Shown piece by piece: positions 36,998 to 44,061 of a stretch of DNA of 64,000 nt. Made by a program: the position numbers and the translations under genes. This DNA is from Branchiostoma floridae. Taxonomy: Eukaryota; Chordata; Leptocardii; Amphioxiformes; Branchiostomatidae. Within the stretch, counting starts at the first letter, position 1. The number at the start of each line of letters is the position of its first letter. The stretch spans positions 5,531,572 through 5,595,571 of the forward strand of contig NC_049987.1 in NCBI RefSeq assembly GCF_000003815.2, read 5' to 3'. The notes under the pieces were generated by a model that saw nothing but the letters and a program-made list of their open reading frames with translations, was not told where the DNA came from and ran no database searches.

Positions 36998-38093
36998 AAC
37001 ATTTGTTCGCCTCATGCAGCGTCTACACAGTGATCAACAGATCGTCATACGATCACATGAGGTCTTTGACGTCTGTCCATGTCATACCACAACTTTGTCA
37101 CATTGTCATTATTTGCATTATAGACAAGGTAACGGTAAAAGAAGCTCTTTTGTATCATCAAGTTTATCCTAGAGGAAGTTAGAATATTTGGTTTGGATTT
37201 GGTATTTGCGACACGAGTATAAACGTGGCCTGCACCAGCTAATACGGTATGACTAAGATAACAACTGCTCGCCCGAGGGACGGACTACCCGTGGCGCAGT
37301 AACGCGCTTTTTATCGGTCTCTGATAGCTTGTTTTAGACATCAATGATGGTTTTACAACTATCGTGTGGGTAGGTGTGATCAAGGTATTTAGTGACTCCT
37401 TAGTGAAGGGACTTACCGCTTTTCCATGCGGACGTTTCGGGTTTAGACGCGGCCGAAGTCGCCGCGGTCGTGTCGGTTCCGAAACTGGAGGGTTGACTCA
37501 AGGCTCGACTGAAATGTTCGTCCACCACCGAGTTACAGTCCCCGGAAAAGTACGTGAAGAGAACACACTTGGAGTTGATGTACTCCGCTTCGGGAGGCTT
37601 GTCTCCACCAGAGTTTGTTTCGGAATCCTTGTGGTTCCTGTCCGCAGTGTTGCTGGCCCCGCCCGCCGCGGTACCGGAGCTCCCGGCCGAGCTGCTCGGC
37701 ACAGAAGAGGAGGTGTGCCCGACGGAGTGTGACGTGAAGTCCGCTGCGGCCGAGGACGAGCTCAGGCCCAAGGTGGACTCCTGCATCTTCCGGTACAGCT
37801 CGAACTGCTGAAATGCAATCGGAGAAAATTTCTCAAATATTTCATCACAATGACATTAACGTGGTGGTACAGAGGGGGTGGGGAGGGATCACACTGTTAC
37901 CATTGCGTCACTGTAAGGCCAAGACTGGCGTGCAAGCTGCTCGCCGTGGCGTCGGCACGGACCGGCCGGGCAAACAAACCGGCTAATGAAGCCACTATTT
38001 ATCTAGGAAAAGCAGGGAACGGACCTGAGTCGGGGCGGGGTGCGAGAAGAAATGGTGCTGGTACGGCTGGAACATCACATCGATACAGGACAT
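8106..38093 (-). CDS. Vgll2: Vestigial-like (VGLL2/VGLL3-type) transcriptional cofactor, five coding exons, 316 aa
   Basis: Seen: joining 38093-38025, 37807-37417, 13274-13025, 12634-12450 and 8161-8106 on the minus strand gives 951 bases, 316 residues plus TGA, with GT/AG introns and matching phases (0, 1, 2, 1). The start reads MSCIDVMFQPY. Residues 94-130 form the Tondu/Vg domain (PPEAEYINSKCVLFTYF, then VVDEHFSRALSQ). Exon 3 has the SFWNSAYQ block and a His/Pro-rich stretch, exon 4 HFNPRYSSLL. Known: the Tondu domain binds TEAD/Scalloped factors in the nucleus, and VGLL2/3 act in muscle and other differentiation. The blocks and their order match vertebrate VGLL2, and the length is close to what I recall for it (about 317 aa). 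Because vertebrate VGLL2 and VGLL3 are paralogs, this is probably a pro-ortholog of both. Introns are 217 bp, 24,142 bp, 390 bp and 4,288 bp. I saw no convincing AATAAA signal on the gene strand just after the stop. The symbol is by similarity only. Confidence 0.93.
8162..8345 (-). other. Cluster of alternative acceptor-like sites at the end of intron 4
   Basis: On the minus strand three pyrimidine-rich tracts each end in AG|GTTTG: near 8337 (CTTTACCTTAAG|GTTTGGAGG), near 8264 (TTTCATTACAG|GTTTGAAG) and at 8161 (the chosen acceptor). Related text repeats around 8390. In phase 1 the middle site would give a very short tail ending SLKYYFK, and the distal site a tail of about 30 residues ending at the same stop. 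The segments look like decayed tandem duplicates of the intron end plus exon start. Use of the extra sites is inference. Confidence 0.4.
8840..10380. other. Intron 4 stretch without recognised features
   Basis: This lies within VGLL intron 4. The GC is mixed, with richer patches near 9240-9640 and 10180-10340. Overlapping short open frames on both strands show no recognisable protein. A regulatory role is possible but not shown. Confidence 0.3.
10382..10765. mobile_element. 384-bp MITE with about 58-bp terminal inverted repeats
   Basis: The left end CACCTTTCTCACGTGGCGGC (10382 on) reappears inverted at the right end, finishing GCGTGAGAAAGGTG at 10765. The similarity extends through GGCCATGATAGATC and TCAATGAGGCAAAC, with only a few mismatches over about 58 bp. 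TA lies at both borders (10380-10381 and 10766-10767). It sits in VGLL intron 4. No transposase is encoded. Confidence 0.75.
12250..12310 (-). repeat. Penelope-like-element 3' remnant with decayed hammerhead-like core (tentative)
   Basis: On the minus strand the text reads TTCTTGAGAAAGAC, AAATAAA, then GTCGAAACCGGTCGAATACC. The GAC/GTC stem followed by GAAAC and the GGTCGAATACCG tract resemble the ends of Penelope-like and related elements carrying hammerhead ribozymes. The canonical CUGANGA is degenerate here, so a working ribozyme is unlikely. It lies in VGLL intron 4, gene-sense strand. Confidence 0.3.
12450..12634 (-). CDS. Vgll2: VGLL exon 4 (HFNPRYSSLL block)
   Basis: The acceptor CCCTGTCCAG|CATGGCGAG after a good polypyrimidine tract completes Ser237, then reads MASSSHFNPRYSSLLIQP, matching the HFDPRYGPLL block of vertebrate VGLL2. 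The exon ends GATAGAA|GTAAGT, a perfect donor, in phase 1. If the donor is not used, the frame reads through to a TAG at 12423-12421 and adds about nine residues. An isoform ending in intron 4 is therefore possible. Confidence 0.9.
13025..13274 (-). CDS. Vgll2: VGLL exon 3 (SFWNSAYQ block, His/Pro-rich)
   Basis: The acceptor CCCTTCCAG|TCGGTGAC completes the split codon from exon 2 to Val154. The exon then reads PMAQRNFPPSFWNSAYQ, very close to the PMSQRSFPASFWNSAYQ block of vertebrate VGLL2. A His/Pro/Tyr-rich segment with PWHPYALG follows, also a vertebrate VGLL2 feature. The donor TACAG|GTAAAT leaves phase 2. The open frame continues into intron on both sides, so a simple ORF call overextends it. 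Confidence 0.93.
16013..16110 (-). mobile_element. Retroposon 3' tail, minus strand
   Basis: Read on the minus strand it ends GTACAATAAAGGTCTT followed by (CATT)n at 16013-16040. The same ending occurs at 43456-43472 (minus) and 55817-55833 (plus). An AATAAA next to a short tandem tail is typical of a non-LTR or SINE 3' end. How far the insertion extends to higher coordinates is unclear. Confidence 0.5.
16538..16664 (+). mobile_element. 5'-truncated copy of the 45-52 kb non-LTR retrotransposon
   Basis: All 127 bases equal 51887-52013, the last 12 bases of ORF2 plus the whole 3' UTR to GCAATAAAGTTAT. Outside these bounds the two loci diverge at once. This is the expected product of 5'-truncated target-primed reverse transcription. 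It lies in VGLL intron 2, antisense to the gene. No clear target-site duplication was seen. Confidence 0.92.
17180..20740. other. Intronic stretch without recognised features
   Basis: This is part of VGLL intron 2 and is mostly AT-rich. It holds a few GC-richer patches (17640-17760, 18050-18130 and 18640-18760) but no convincing ORF, RNA gene or repeat that I could define. Confidence 0.3.
21830..23300. repeat. Tandem array, about 8 units of 156-190 bp
   Basis: The motif AACATT(C/T)TGAGTAACGTACAG recurs at about 21937, 22098, 22265, 22430, 22586, 22745, 22935 and 23099. Each is followed by GAAATGCGAAA(G)CTTTA, a CTCTCT tract with TAGCACTT, and CCTGACACCCGAACCACA. On the minus strand the unit at 23343-23143 is open, starts with Met and contains FVVVRVSGTPDWKQFEAALR. 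Other units keep fragments of this reading with stops or shifts, for example 22895-22965. Confidence 0.8.
23361..24175. repeat. Tandem array, five units of about 170-200 bp
   Basis: CTGATACTTCC(G/A)ATACAGCC recurs at about 23362, 23539, 23710, 23909 and 24089. Each is followed by an (AT/AC) tract with CATGTACACCT and TCCTGTTACA. It abuts the preceding, unrelated array. Units differ mainly in the length of the TATACA tract. Non-coding. Confidence 0.8.
24585..24640 (+). repeat. Retroposon-like tail
   Basis: TTCTTGAATAAATTCATTTCATTTCATC looks like a polyadenylation signal followed by a short (ATTTC)n tail, the usual 3' end of a non-LTR insertion. No body of a known element was identified upstream. 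Confidence 0.3.
25260..25570. promoter_or_regulatory. CpG-richer patch with an octamer motif (candidate enhancer)
   Basis: The surroundings are AT-rich, but this stretch has many CG dinucleotides and a perfect POU octamer ATGCAAAT at 25542-25549 next to GACGCGCC. It lies in VGLL intron 2. A regulatory role is inference; octamers also occur by chance. Confidence 0.25.
26940..27110 (-). mobile_element. tRNA-derived SINE, minus strand
   Basis: On the minus strand the 5' end has TGGCGTAATGGT (box A, 11 of 12 to TRGYNNARNNGG; plus 27095-27106) and GCTTTGAATCC (box B). It is followed by AACACGACTTTCCTCACTCC and GTACCTG, the same body as the SINE at 53.29 kb. It sits next to the retroposon tail at 27128-27156. 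Confidence 0.65.
27111..27160 (-). mobile_element. Non-LTR 3' end related to the 45-52 kb element
   Basis: On the minus strand the 3' end reads TGTACCTGCGATAATTGTTG then TGCAATAAA, matching 25 of 29 bases of the 3' end of the full-length element. A (GACTT)-like tail follows. The upstream extent is unclear. Confidence 0.6.
28437..28762. repeat. Direct duplication of about 160 bp
   Basis: AGAAAAAGTAAAGACTT(T/C)AAGAG at 28437 and 28598 starts two copies. Both go on through CCTCAGACAAAAGCGAAGGT, ATGAAATGAGCAA and AGAAGGTAGCCCCTGT to CGCACCTGTTCC. The second copy has a 10-20 bp insertion. Non-coding. Confidence 0.8.
28870..29660. repeat. Tandem array, five units of 165-195 bp
   Basis: CTGGTTCCT at about 28877, 29049, 29214, 29391 and 29588 starts each unit. 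Each then has a variant of CAGACGATTNCGACTCTCAC, AAACAA, GCACACAAATATGCAT and GTGAAGAAGTAG. Similarity falls toward 29660. Non-coding. Confidence 0.75.
30640..30880. repeat. Diverged direct repeat
   Basis: The segment ending GTTTTCTTTCCTCGT occurs at about 30690-30705 and again at about 30858-30873. It is preceded in both copies by a TTTGATTNNGACT motif about 15 bases earlier, and by GGAAACG-type or GAAACG-type text further up. The spacing is about 165 bp. Confidence 0.5.
31200..31960. repeat. Diverged tandem repeats
   Basis: CACACCTGGAAGAAACAAG with GTGGCCAGTTGTA (31213 on) recurs as TACACCTGGCAGAAACATG with GCGGCCACTTGTA (31404 on). A second motif, GATGGTNC, then a (T/A)GGAC(G/A) segment, ACNTATANCTTAC and TTCNGAATTCGGA, recurs near 31573, 31733 and 31851. 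These look like old, partly deleted satellite units. Confidence 0.45.
34190..34450. promoter_or_regulatory. GC-rich intronic patch
   Basis: This is a sharply GC-richer stretch with many CG pairs inside AT-rich intron 2. Open frames occur on both strands, as expected for high GC, and resemble nothing I know. It is a candidate regulatory element or embedded repeat. Confidence 0.2.
34740..35880. repeat. Diverged tandem repeats with C-rich segments
   Basis: A GATGACA(T/A)TTTCT motif recurs near 34884, 35089, 35462 and 35636. A segment TTTATGCATGNTCA followed by AAAAGACAAA(T/C)TCT recurs near 35381 and 35708. Copies are separated by runs such as CCCACCCCACCCC. Non-coding. Confidence 0.5.
35970..35987 (+). 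repeat. Poly-G tract (18 G)
   Basis: This is an uninterrupted run of 18 G on the plus strand (poly-C on the VGLL sense strand). It is length-unstable and prone to sequencing error. Confidence 0.95.
36932..36996 (+). repeat. (TG)n microsatellite, about 65 bp
   Basis: A perfect GT/TG dinucleotide run of about 32 units sits roughly 420 bp from the VGLL exon 2 donor inside intron 2. It creates poly-Val/Cys open frames that are artefacts. Confidence 0.97.
37417..37807 (-). CDS. Vgll2: VGLL exon 2, carries the Tondu (TEAD-binding) domain
   Basis: The acceptor TGCATTTCAG|CAGTTC opens in phase 0 with QFELYRKMQE, corresponding to the YYSKMQEAQE stretch of vertebrate VGLL2. It continues through a Ser/Ala/Gly-rich linker to the Tondu core at residues 94-130. 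The core keeps the VLFTYF strand motif and the VVDEHFSRAL helix, the two parts that contact TEAD in known VGLL-TEAD structures. The exon ends AGC G|GTAAGT in phase 1. Past the donor the frame stays open only briefly, to a stop near 37400. Several long open frames on the opposite strand over this GC-rich exon are shadows. Confidence 0.95.
38025..38093 (-). CDS. Vgll2: VGLL exon 1 (coding part)
   Basis: It encodes residues 1-23, MSCIDVMFQPYQHHFFSHPA then PTQ. The start is the ATG at 38093-38091 (context GCGAAC before ATG, A at -3). The frame stays open upstream to another Met at 38192, but the downstream start matches the MSCxDVMxQ N-terminus of vertebrate VGLL2. The donor is CAG|GTCCGT, a weak match to GTRAGT, and leaves phase 0. 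Any 5' UTR or upstream non-coding exon cannot be placed from sequence alone. Confidence 0.85.
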
Positions 38094-38342
38094 GTTCGCG
38101 CCGGGTCGCTCACGGGGATTCCTTCGGGCCGCCTGACACGTTCCGCCGCCGACTGGTTCAGCGACAGGCCGCTGCGCATGAATGCCGTGCACGGGCTCAG
38201 GTATGTAAGTCAGCTGGTGGTGTGTGGACCAGCGAGAACTAACTAGCTTAGCAGGCCGTCCTACAGGCTACAACCCGCCGCGAGCCCCGAACAGCTGTAA
38301 CACGCACTTGTGGAATGAGACCACGCCTACTTGTCAACCCGA

Positions 38343-38430
38343 CCAATCACCGACGAGCGAGAAACTTCGCCAACCAATGAGAACACAATACGAGAAGAAC
38401 CCTGTCGCGACCGTGATCGAATCAACCAAT
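38343..38430 (-). promoter_or_regulatory. Cluster of three CCAAT boxes upstream of VGLL
   Basis: CCAAT(C/G/A) occurs on the plus strand at 38343-38347, 38374-38378 and 38426-38430, so they read ATTGG on the gene strand. They sit about 250-340 bp before the VGLL start codon. Clustered CCAAT boxes in either orientation bind NF-Y in many TATA-less animal promoters. No TATA box is evident. Promoter identity is inference from position. Confidence 0.4.
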
Positions 38431-38943
38431 CAAAAAACAGGCGCGGAAGAAGAAAACATGACATCTGTTCTACTCCATGCTTCAACACCATCATAAAATC
38501 CCACTTTCTCTAATCCATTCATTCTCATTCTCAAAGTCTTAATTTTCTCACTTCCACATTCATGCATTCATTAATTCCTTCCATTTATCCTTGAAAACGA
38601 AGCAGGTAGTTTGTCCCGCCCCCTGTTGTACACCTGTTCCTCAGTTCATTCATGATTTCTTCCACTCCCGAGTCCCGGGCTTCTGCCGGATGACCGGGCA
38701 TAACGTCATTGGGTCTACCACGCTAGGCTGCGCCGCGAAATTAGGGTCTTCGTGACACGAAAGAGGCAAGAATTACAACGAAGTTCTTTGTACTCTAAGT
38801 GTTCTTAGTCTTGCTCAAACGATGGCGTGACCCAAAATTCCAATTAAGTGTCACAGTTTATCATATCAAGCCAACCTAAGCAAGCCTCATCGACTCAGAT
38901 AACCTTCTCTTTTTATTTGTAGGGGTCTAGATCTACTTGTCAT

Positions 38944-39290
38944 AGTTTAAGCCAATCAATACAGCTGCTACAAGTTCATTTGGAATGTGGAAGACGTAAG
39001 TTTAGCCACAGAGGCGTTTGTCAGTGGAATCACCTTCCAATGACTTTAAAAACGGCTCCAAACATTGGAACTTTCAAGCGTATGATGAAACTGAGAGCTG
39101 ACCTCTGACCTCACGACCGGACTGAAGTATGATTATGGAAAACGATCTTTTGTGTATATTATTTGTATGTTACGTACATGTATTGTGTTAATGTGTCATG
39201 TACTATGTGTTCCAGGGCCCCACTGTAAAGCAGTGTGATACACTGAGCTGGGCTACCCTGGCTAAAGAAAACAGAATAAAAAAACAACAA
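38944..39290 (+). mobile_element. 5'-truncated non-LTR retrotransposon, ORF2 C-terminus and 3' UTR
   Basis: The frame 38944-39108 ends with GRRKFSHRGVCQWNHLP, then a segment with GTFKRMMKLRADL and a stop. The pattern 'W-N-x-L-P ... F-K-x-x-x-K' is the usual C-terminus of CR1/L2/Jockey-type reverse transcriptase ORFs. The 3' UTR ends in GGGCTACCCTGGCTAAA and an A-rich (AAC)n tail at about 39250-39300. Only the tail of the element remains, about 0.85 kb upstream of the VGLL start. Confidence 0.7.
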
Positions 39291-39539
39291 CAAAAACAAC
39301 GTTACTATCATCGCGACACAACATAACTATTACTATTAGATGCACATTATTCCTTCGACGCCTAAGACTTAGATGGCATTCGCCGTACGACAGGGTTACG
39401 ACAACAAACTGAAGATATTCTTGGGACAATCGTGGAAGCGTCGCACAGAATGCAGCTGTATTGTGACGGAAAAGGTTGACTGGTTGTCGTAATTCATTAC
39501 AGGCGGGCGGTTCTGTCACGGCTTCGTAGAAAATCGTAC

Positions 39540-40890
39540 GAGAATAAAAATCACAGGAAGACTGTGTCTTTGTACATGTTTATCGGTAGCGGCCATCTCT
39601 GCTACTGTCGCAAGGCGCGTACACGCATACATCACGACACGCCTGACTGTCCCAGCGTCCAAACAACCAACCCACTAGACAAACACGGAACCACTAAATA
39701 ACCCTCGACAACCCTTATCTAAGATAAACCAGCATTAAGCCTTCCCCTTTTTTTAAATCCACCGTTCCTTGTCTTGTCATTCCAGCGTAAAAGTAAAACC
39801 GCAGTCACCATGTCGTCCAATCTGTTGTGGTAATGCTTTTAATTTTGGAGGCTATGGCAGTCTTCGACAAAACAGCTGAAATTTGCAGAATGCATCCAGT
39901 ACTTTCCAACGAATTTCCCACTTGCAAATTGCATGATACAATATCGTCTGATTTCCAATTCTATATTTGCTCATTTCCCAAATCATATCAATGAGTCAAT
40001 CTCCCCCCGAATGCGTTACGCGAATCTCTCACTGAAATCGTCATGTTCCATTTCTCCCGCCATGTTGATTATTCTCGCGGTGACTGAAGTTTCCATGTAA
40101 CGTTGTCGCGCGTCCTTTGTGGTGAAGTCGATCGTTTCCTATGTTTTAGGCGCGCTTTGTGCACCGTGTATAACATTTCACGTGCGAGTGCGTACAGGGG
40201 GTTGGCTTTCGCACGGTATGGAAATGAGGATAAGAAAAATACCTGACTTTCACTTCTACATCCTGTTTCTGTGTAAAAGATATCAGCTTTACATAGGGAA
40301 ACATCACAGCGCATTGTTGCGTTGCAGAGAACAAGTATGTAGATCCATAATAGGTTTACTCTATGGATATTATATTGAGCCTTTCGGACATTGCGTACTT
40401 ATGTTGTTATTCATGATGAGCAAAGGTATTTGTTCTTGGAATATATGAGTAGTCATTGATGTATTAGTAGTGATTATTAATATTCACGTATCAAAAGATG
40501 ACGCCAGCATTTAATTAGCAACAGCCCGTGGCATCCATTTTATCTTGTAGACTTTGTCGTCATTTTAGTGTATGCGTTTCTCTCTTCACATGATTTTTAA
40601 AACTTTATTTCTGTTCATTTTGTTGAATGTTTGGAAATGTTGGAAGTTTGATGTTAATAAAATAAAGAAACAATTAAAGTTAATTATGCCAACGGTCTAA
40701 AAAATCAACGGAATGTTGTTAACGCGTGGAAAACTGTTGACATTCGGAAGTTAACAAGGACTTGTGGGTATAGAACAACATTCTGTAAAAGATACGAAAA
40801 GTACAAGTGACACTGCCTTTTCTATATGCAATGTATTGCTAAGTCTTTTACGTGACGTATCATATTTTCCACTTCCCCTTCACGCCCCTT
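39540..40890. other. Upstream flank without recognised features
   Basis: Mostly AT-rich non-coding DNA. Open frames at 40119-40448 and on the opposite strand resemble nothing known. AATAAAATAAAG at about 40658-40670 could be a retroposon or gene 3' end, but no body is attached. Confidence 0.3.
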
Positions 40891-41640
40891 CAATTATCTT
40901 TCCGATCCATCACCATGGCTTGTGTTTTAATCACCTAATAGCGCGTACTAATTCTAGTTTGAGCCACGACGTGGATTAGGCATGCTGTCATCCGTTACCC
41001 TATCTTTCCTTCCTTTATTCATCTAAATCTTTCCCTCCTTCTCTTCTTCCCTTCCCTCAGTCCATCAGCACGGCTTGTGTTTTAATCCCCGCCGATGCCG
41101 GTGTTAATAGCGCGGACTGCGGTCTGTGCTAGTTTGAGTACACAGGTGTGCTGTCATCCGTTTCCCTCTCTTTCCCTCCCTTTATCCATCTAAATGTTTC
41201 CCTTCTTCTCTTCTACCCTTCACTCTGTCCATCAGCACGGCTTGTGTTTTAATCCCCGCCGATGCCGGTGTTAATAGCGCGGACTGCGGTCTGTGCTAGT
41301 TTGAGTACACAGGTGTGCTGTCATCCGTTTCCCTCTCTTTCCCTCCCTTTATCCATCTAAATATTTCCCTTCTTCTCTTCTACCCTACCCTCTGTCCATC
41401 AGCACGGCTTGTGTTTTAATCCCCGCCGATGCAAGTGTCACAGCGCGGGCCCCGCCATGTGGCACAGTACTGTTCAGGCGTGCTGTCATCTTTTATCCTC
41501 TTCACTCATTCATTCCATCCGTCTCTTCTACCCTTCACTCTGTCCATCAGCACGGCTTGTGTTTTAATCCCCGCCGATGCCAGTGTTAATAGCGCGGACT
41601 GCGGTCTGTTCTAGTTTGTGCCACAGCGCGGATTAGGTGT
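40890..41640. repeat. Tandem array, five units of about 150-168 bp
   Basis: ACGGCTTGTGTTTTAATC recurs at about 40916 (variant), 41070, 41238, 41404 and 41552. Each unit then has CCCGCCGATGC, GTGTTAATAGCGCGGACTGC and a TTTCCCTC-rich stretch. Two central units are almost identical, which indicates recent homogenisation. Confidence 0.85.
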
Positions 41641-41689
41641 ACGGAGATCAAAGACGCCGCCCTGATCCACACTTCCGCGCGGCTCTCCT

Positions 41690-41790
41690 CGGTCGGACCG
41701 GGGGATTTCGGCAGGCCCGGCCCGCGAGCTGCCTCACTGCGCACCGATAGCGTACTGAGGGGAGATAGGGCCGAGGAATCGATGGAGAAG
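41690..41790. promoter_or_regulatory. GC-rich patch after the tandem array
   Basis: This CG-dense stretch (CGCGCGGCTCTCCTCGGTCG and on) is about 3.6 kb upstream of the VGLL start. It may be a regulatory element or a fossil CpG-rich repeat. No coding signal. Confidence 0.2.
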
Positions 41791-42004
41791 AGAGATAGGA
41801 GCGCGAGGGAAATTCTCTTGATAGCGGTTATGTAAATGCTAGGTCGCGTCTTAGCCGCATGGTGGCGCTATTATCTCTGATTATGACTGAAACTTTTATT
41901 TGTTCATCACAGTATGTCAATACGCCACTTACGTCAATATTAATATAGTCACAGACCTTAGACGAGACGAGTATCATTGTATAAATTGATCTATCAATGT
42001 TTCC

Positions 42005-42068
42005 CTACACTGTACCGTGTGCAAATGTCGTGCAATAAAGTTTATTCATTTATTTATTTATTCAATAA
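42005..42068 (+). mobile_element. Non-LTR 3' end with (ATTT)n tail
   Basis: TGTACCGTGTGCAAATGTCG then TGCAATAAAG (42011-42040) matches 25 of 30 bases of the 3' end of the full-length element (51980-52009). It is followed by (ATTT)n-like repeats. This is an older relative of the same family. Confidence 0.6.
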
Positions 42069-42734
42069 ACTTTTAGATTTAGAACATTAGCATGTGAAAT
42101 TAGAGTAGCCATATGCCCCACATTGTTGTTGTTTATCGTTGATGGTATCTATTTTTGGTGTTTGCAACTAGACTTAGGGTAAGAACTTGAAGGAAACAAT
42201 TTTCAATTTCAAAACAAATTATCAAAGTTGGAAGATCTTCTGTCGCACAAAACCTATATATTGTTCTCAATGTTGCCAATGCTCTTCTGAACATAAAATA
42301 CTGGAAGAAACTGAAATCTTGATCAGAATCAACTTAAAGAAGTAAGAGAAGGAATATGTATTTTCGGTCTTGTATCCCACCTCTCACACGTTGTCACATC
42401 GTTGACTAGCGCTTGATATCTGTGTGAATTAGAAATACAAGAAGGAAAATAACCAATGCGTTAACTTTAAGTCACCCAAAAAGGATTTTTTGTATAAAAG
42501 TTTGTTGAAGTGTTTTCTTGTACACAGACGTAATAACACGAGGAATGTAGAGATGTTGGGAAGTTGTGTTGTCTCTTGTTGTTTTGTTTACACAACCGTT
42601 AACTGTTGTCAACACCGACTTTTTTGCCGCACGTCGTTTTTGACAAATTGCGGACAAACTGGCACTGGTGAAATCGGGACGCAGAAATTTGTCAGGACGC
42701 GTTTGGAATTCTTGGCTGACAAGTCGTGCGTCCT

Positions 42735-43190
42735 TACAGCCCTCGTGGCGAATCATACATGCTGGAATAGCCTCGTACCGCAGACATGTCGTGCGGCCTT
42801 ACAGCCCTCGTGGCGAATCATACATGGTGGAATAGCCTCGCACCGCAGACATGTCGTGCGGCCTTACAGCCCTCGTGGCGAATCATACATGCTGGGATAG
42901 CCTCGCACCGCAGACATGTCGCGCGGTCTTGAAGCCCTCATGGCGAATCATACATGCTGGAATAGCCTCGTACCGCAGACATGTCGGGGGGTCTTACAGC
43001 CCTCGTGGCGAATCATACATGCTGGAATAGCCTCGCACCGCAGACATGTCGTGCGTCCTTACAACCCTCGTGACGAATCATACATGCTGGAATAGCCTCG
43101 TACCGCAGACATGTCGTGCGTCCTTACAGCCCTCATGGCGAATCATACATGCTGGAATAGCCTCGGATCACAGCCTTCATATTGGGATAG
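42735..43190 (+). repeat. 65-bp tandem array, seven units
   Basis: CAGCCCTCGTGGCGAATCAT recurs (with small changes) at 42737, 42802, 42867, 42932, 42997, 43062 and 43127. Each is followed by ACATGCTGGAATAGCCTCG and CGCAGACATGTCG. Because 65 is not a multiple of 3 the reading frame changes from unit to unit, so open frames across it (42490-42900) are not proteins. Confidence 0.95.
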
Positions 43191-43444
43191 CCTTGTACTA
43201 CAGTAGAATTAGAGCACCTGTGTTGAAAGCGTATCTTCACGCTTGAACAATAGGGCCATACTACCAACGTAAGTCATTTCACCCTTAACTCTTCTGAATC
43301 TTGAAATTATCACTGCTGACTTATTTGTGTCAACAAGCTACGCAATTGCAAATGTTATTAAGAAATTAAAATGATAAAAGATTGACTCAAAGAATGAGAC
43401 CGTCGGAAATCATGGTAAGAAAGAATACAGCCTTTATGAATTCA

Positions 43445-43760
43445 TTTTAATGAATAAAGACCTTTATTGCACATTTCCCACACTAAAAGATAAGCTTCAT
43501 ACAGGTCACAACAAAACATGTTGAATAGATACAGTTAACAGATACGAAATAAAACTATGTTTTCATAAATTCAACTTCTCGCTTTTCAGTAGCTGAAGAG
43601 ATAAAAGAAAAGATATGTTTTACGATAGAACGTTTGTCTAGTTGCATTATGAATATCAACTTCTCTATGGCACTTAAGTGTATTGAAAAGTTTAATTGCA
43701 CATGGTCACAAGGGACATGGATGCAATAAAGATATGTGAATTGGATGTAGTATAAGCTTG
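43445..43760 (-). mobile_element. Retroposon 3' end, minus strand
   Basis: On the minus strand it ends GTGCAATAAAGGTCTTT followed by ATTCATT repeats. This is the same ending as 16.03 kb and 55.82 kb. Text shared with the 16.2 kb locus (TTCAACTTCTCGCTT) suggests the same element body extends at least to 43.59 kb. Confidence 0.5.
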
Positions 43761-43879
43761 GCATGGATCATGGTGAATGCCATAGATCTATCTAACATGC
43801 CCCATATTAAATGCCGACGCCTATCAATGCTGAATAGTGTGAGTTGTTTTGTTTAGGATGCATGAGCCCGATACCCTAT

Positions 43880-44030
43880 CGTGAGATCTCCGGGCGGTGG
43901 GAGATTGTCTGAGCGGGTGTAGCCGTCCCGGGCGCCGCCGGGTATCGCTGGCCCGTGTGACCGGAGGCGGCCGGATTATCAACCCGCTATCTGCGCCTCT
44001 CATCAGCCACTCCTGCCTGCCGCGCAACCT
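43880..44030. promoter_or_regulatory. GC-rich patch
   Basis: A CG-dense stretch (GTCCCGGGCGCCGCCGGGTA at its centre, itself nearly palindromic) between AT-rich neighbours. No coding match. Confidence 0.2.
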
Positions 44031-44061
44031 GGCTTCCTTCTTGTGCGTAGACTCTACCAGA

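Larger units (their letters stand above)
13275..37416 (-). other. VGLL intron 2 (24.1 kb), repeat-loaded
   Basis: This intron has a GTAAGT donor at 37416 and a TTCCAG acceptor at 13275. It contains tandem arrays (21.83-23.30, 23.36-24.17, 28.44-29.66, 31.20-31.96 and 34.74-35.88 kb), a SINE (26.94-27.11 kb), retroposon tails, a (TG)n tract and a poly-G run. GC-rich patches lie near 25.3-25.56, 27.23-27.42, 30.9-31.05 and 34.2-34.45 kb and could be regulatory. I recognise no second gene in it. Open frames up to 199 codons occur without recognisable similarity. Confidence 0.7.

Noticed and set aside
36617-37182. Open frames with poly-Val/Cys runs
   Set aside because: Produced by the (TG)n microsatellite.
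37364-37811. Plus-strand frames over VGLL exon 2
   Set aside because: Antisense shadows of a GC-rich exon.
42490-42900. 136-codon frame across the 65-bp array
   Set aside because: The unit length is not a multiple of three and the protein would change frame each unit.
42735-43190. CRISPR-like array
   Set aside because: Directly contiguous 65-bp units without variable spacers in an animal genome: a minisatellite. The same applies to 59612-60335.
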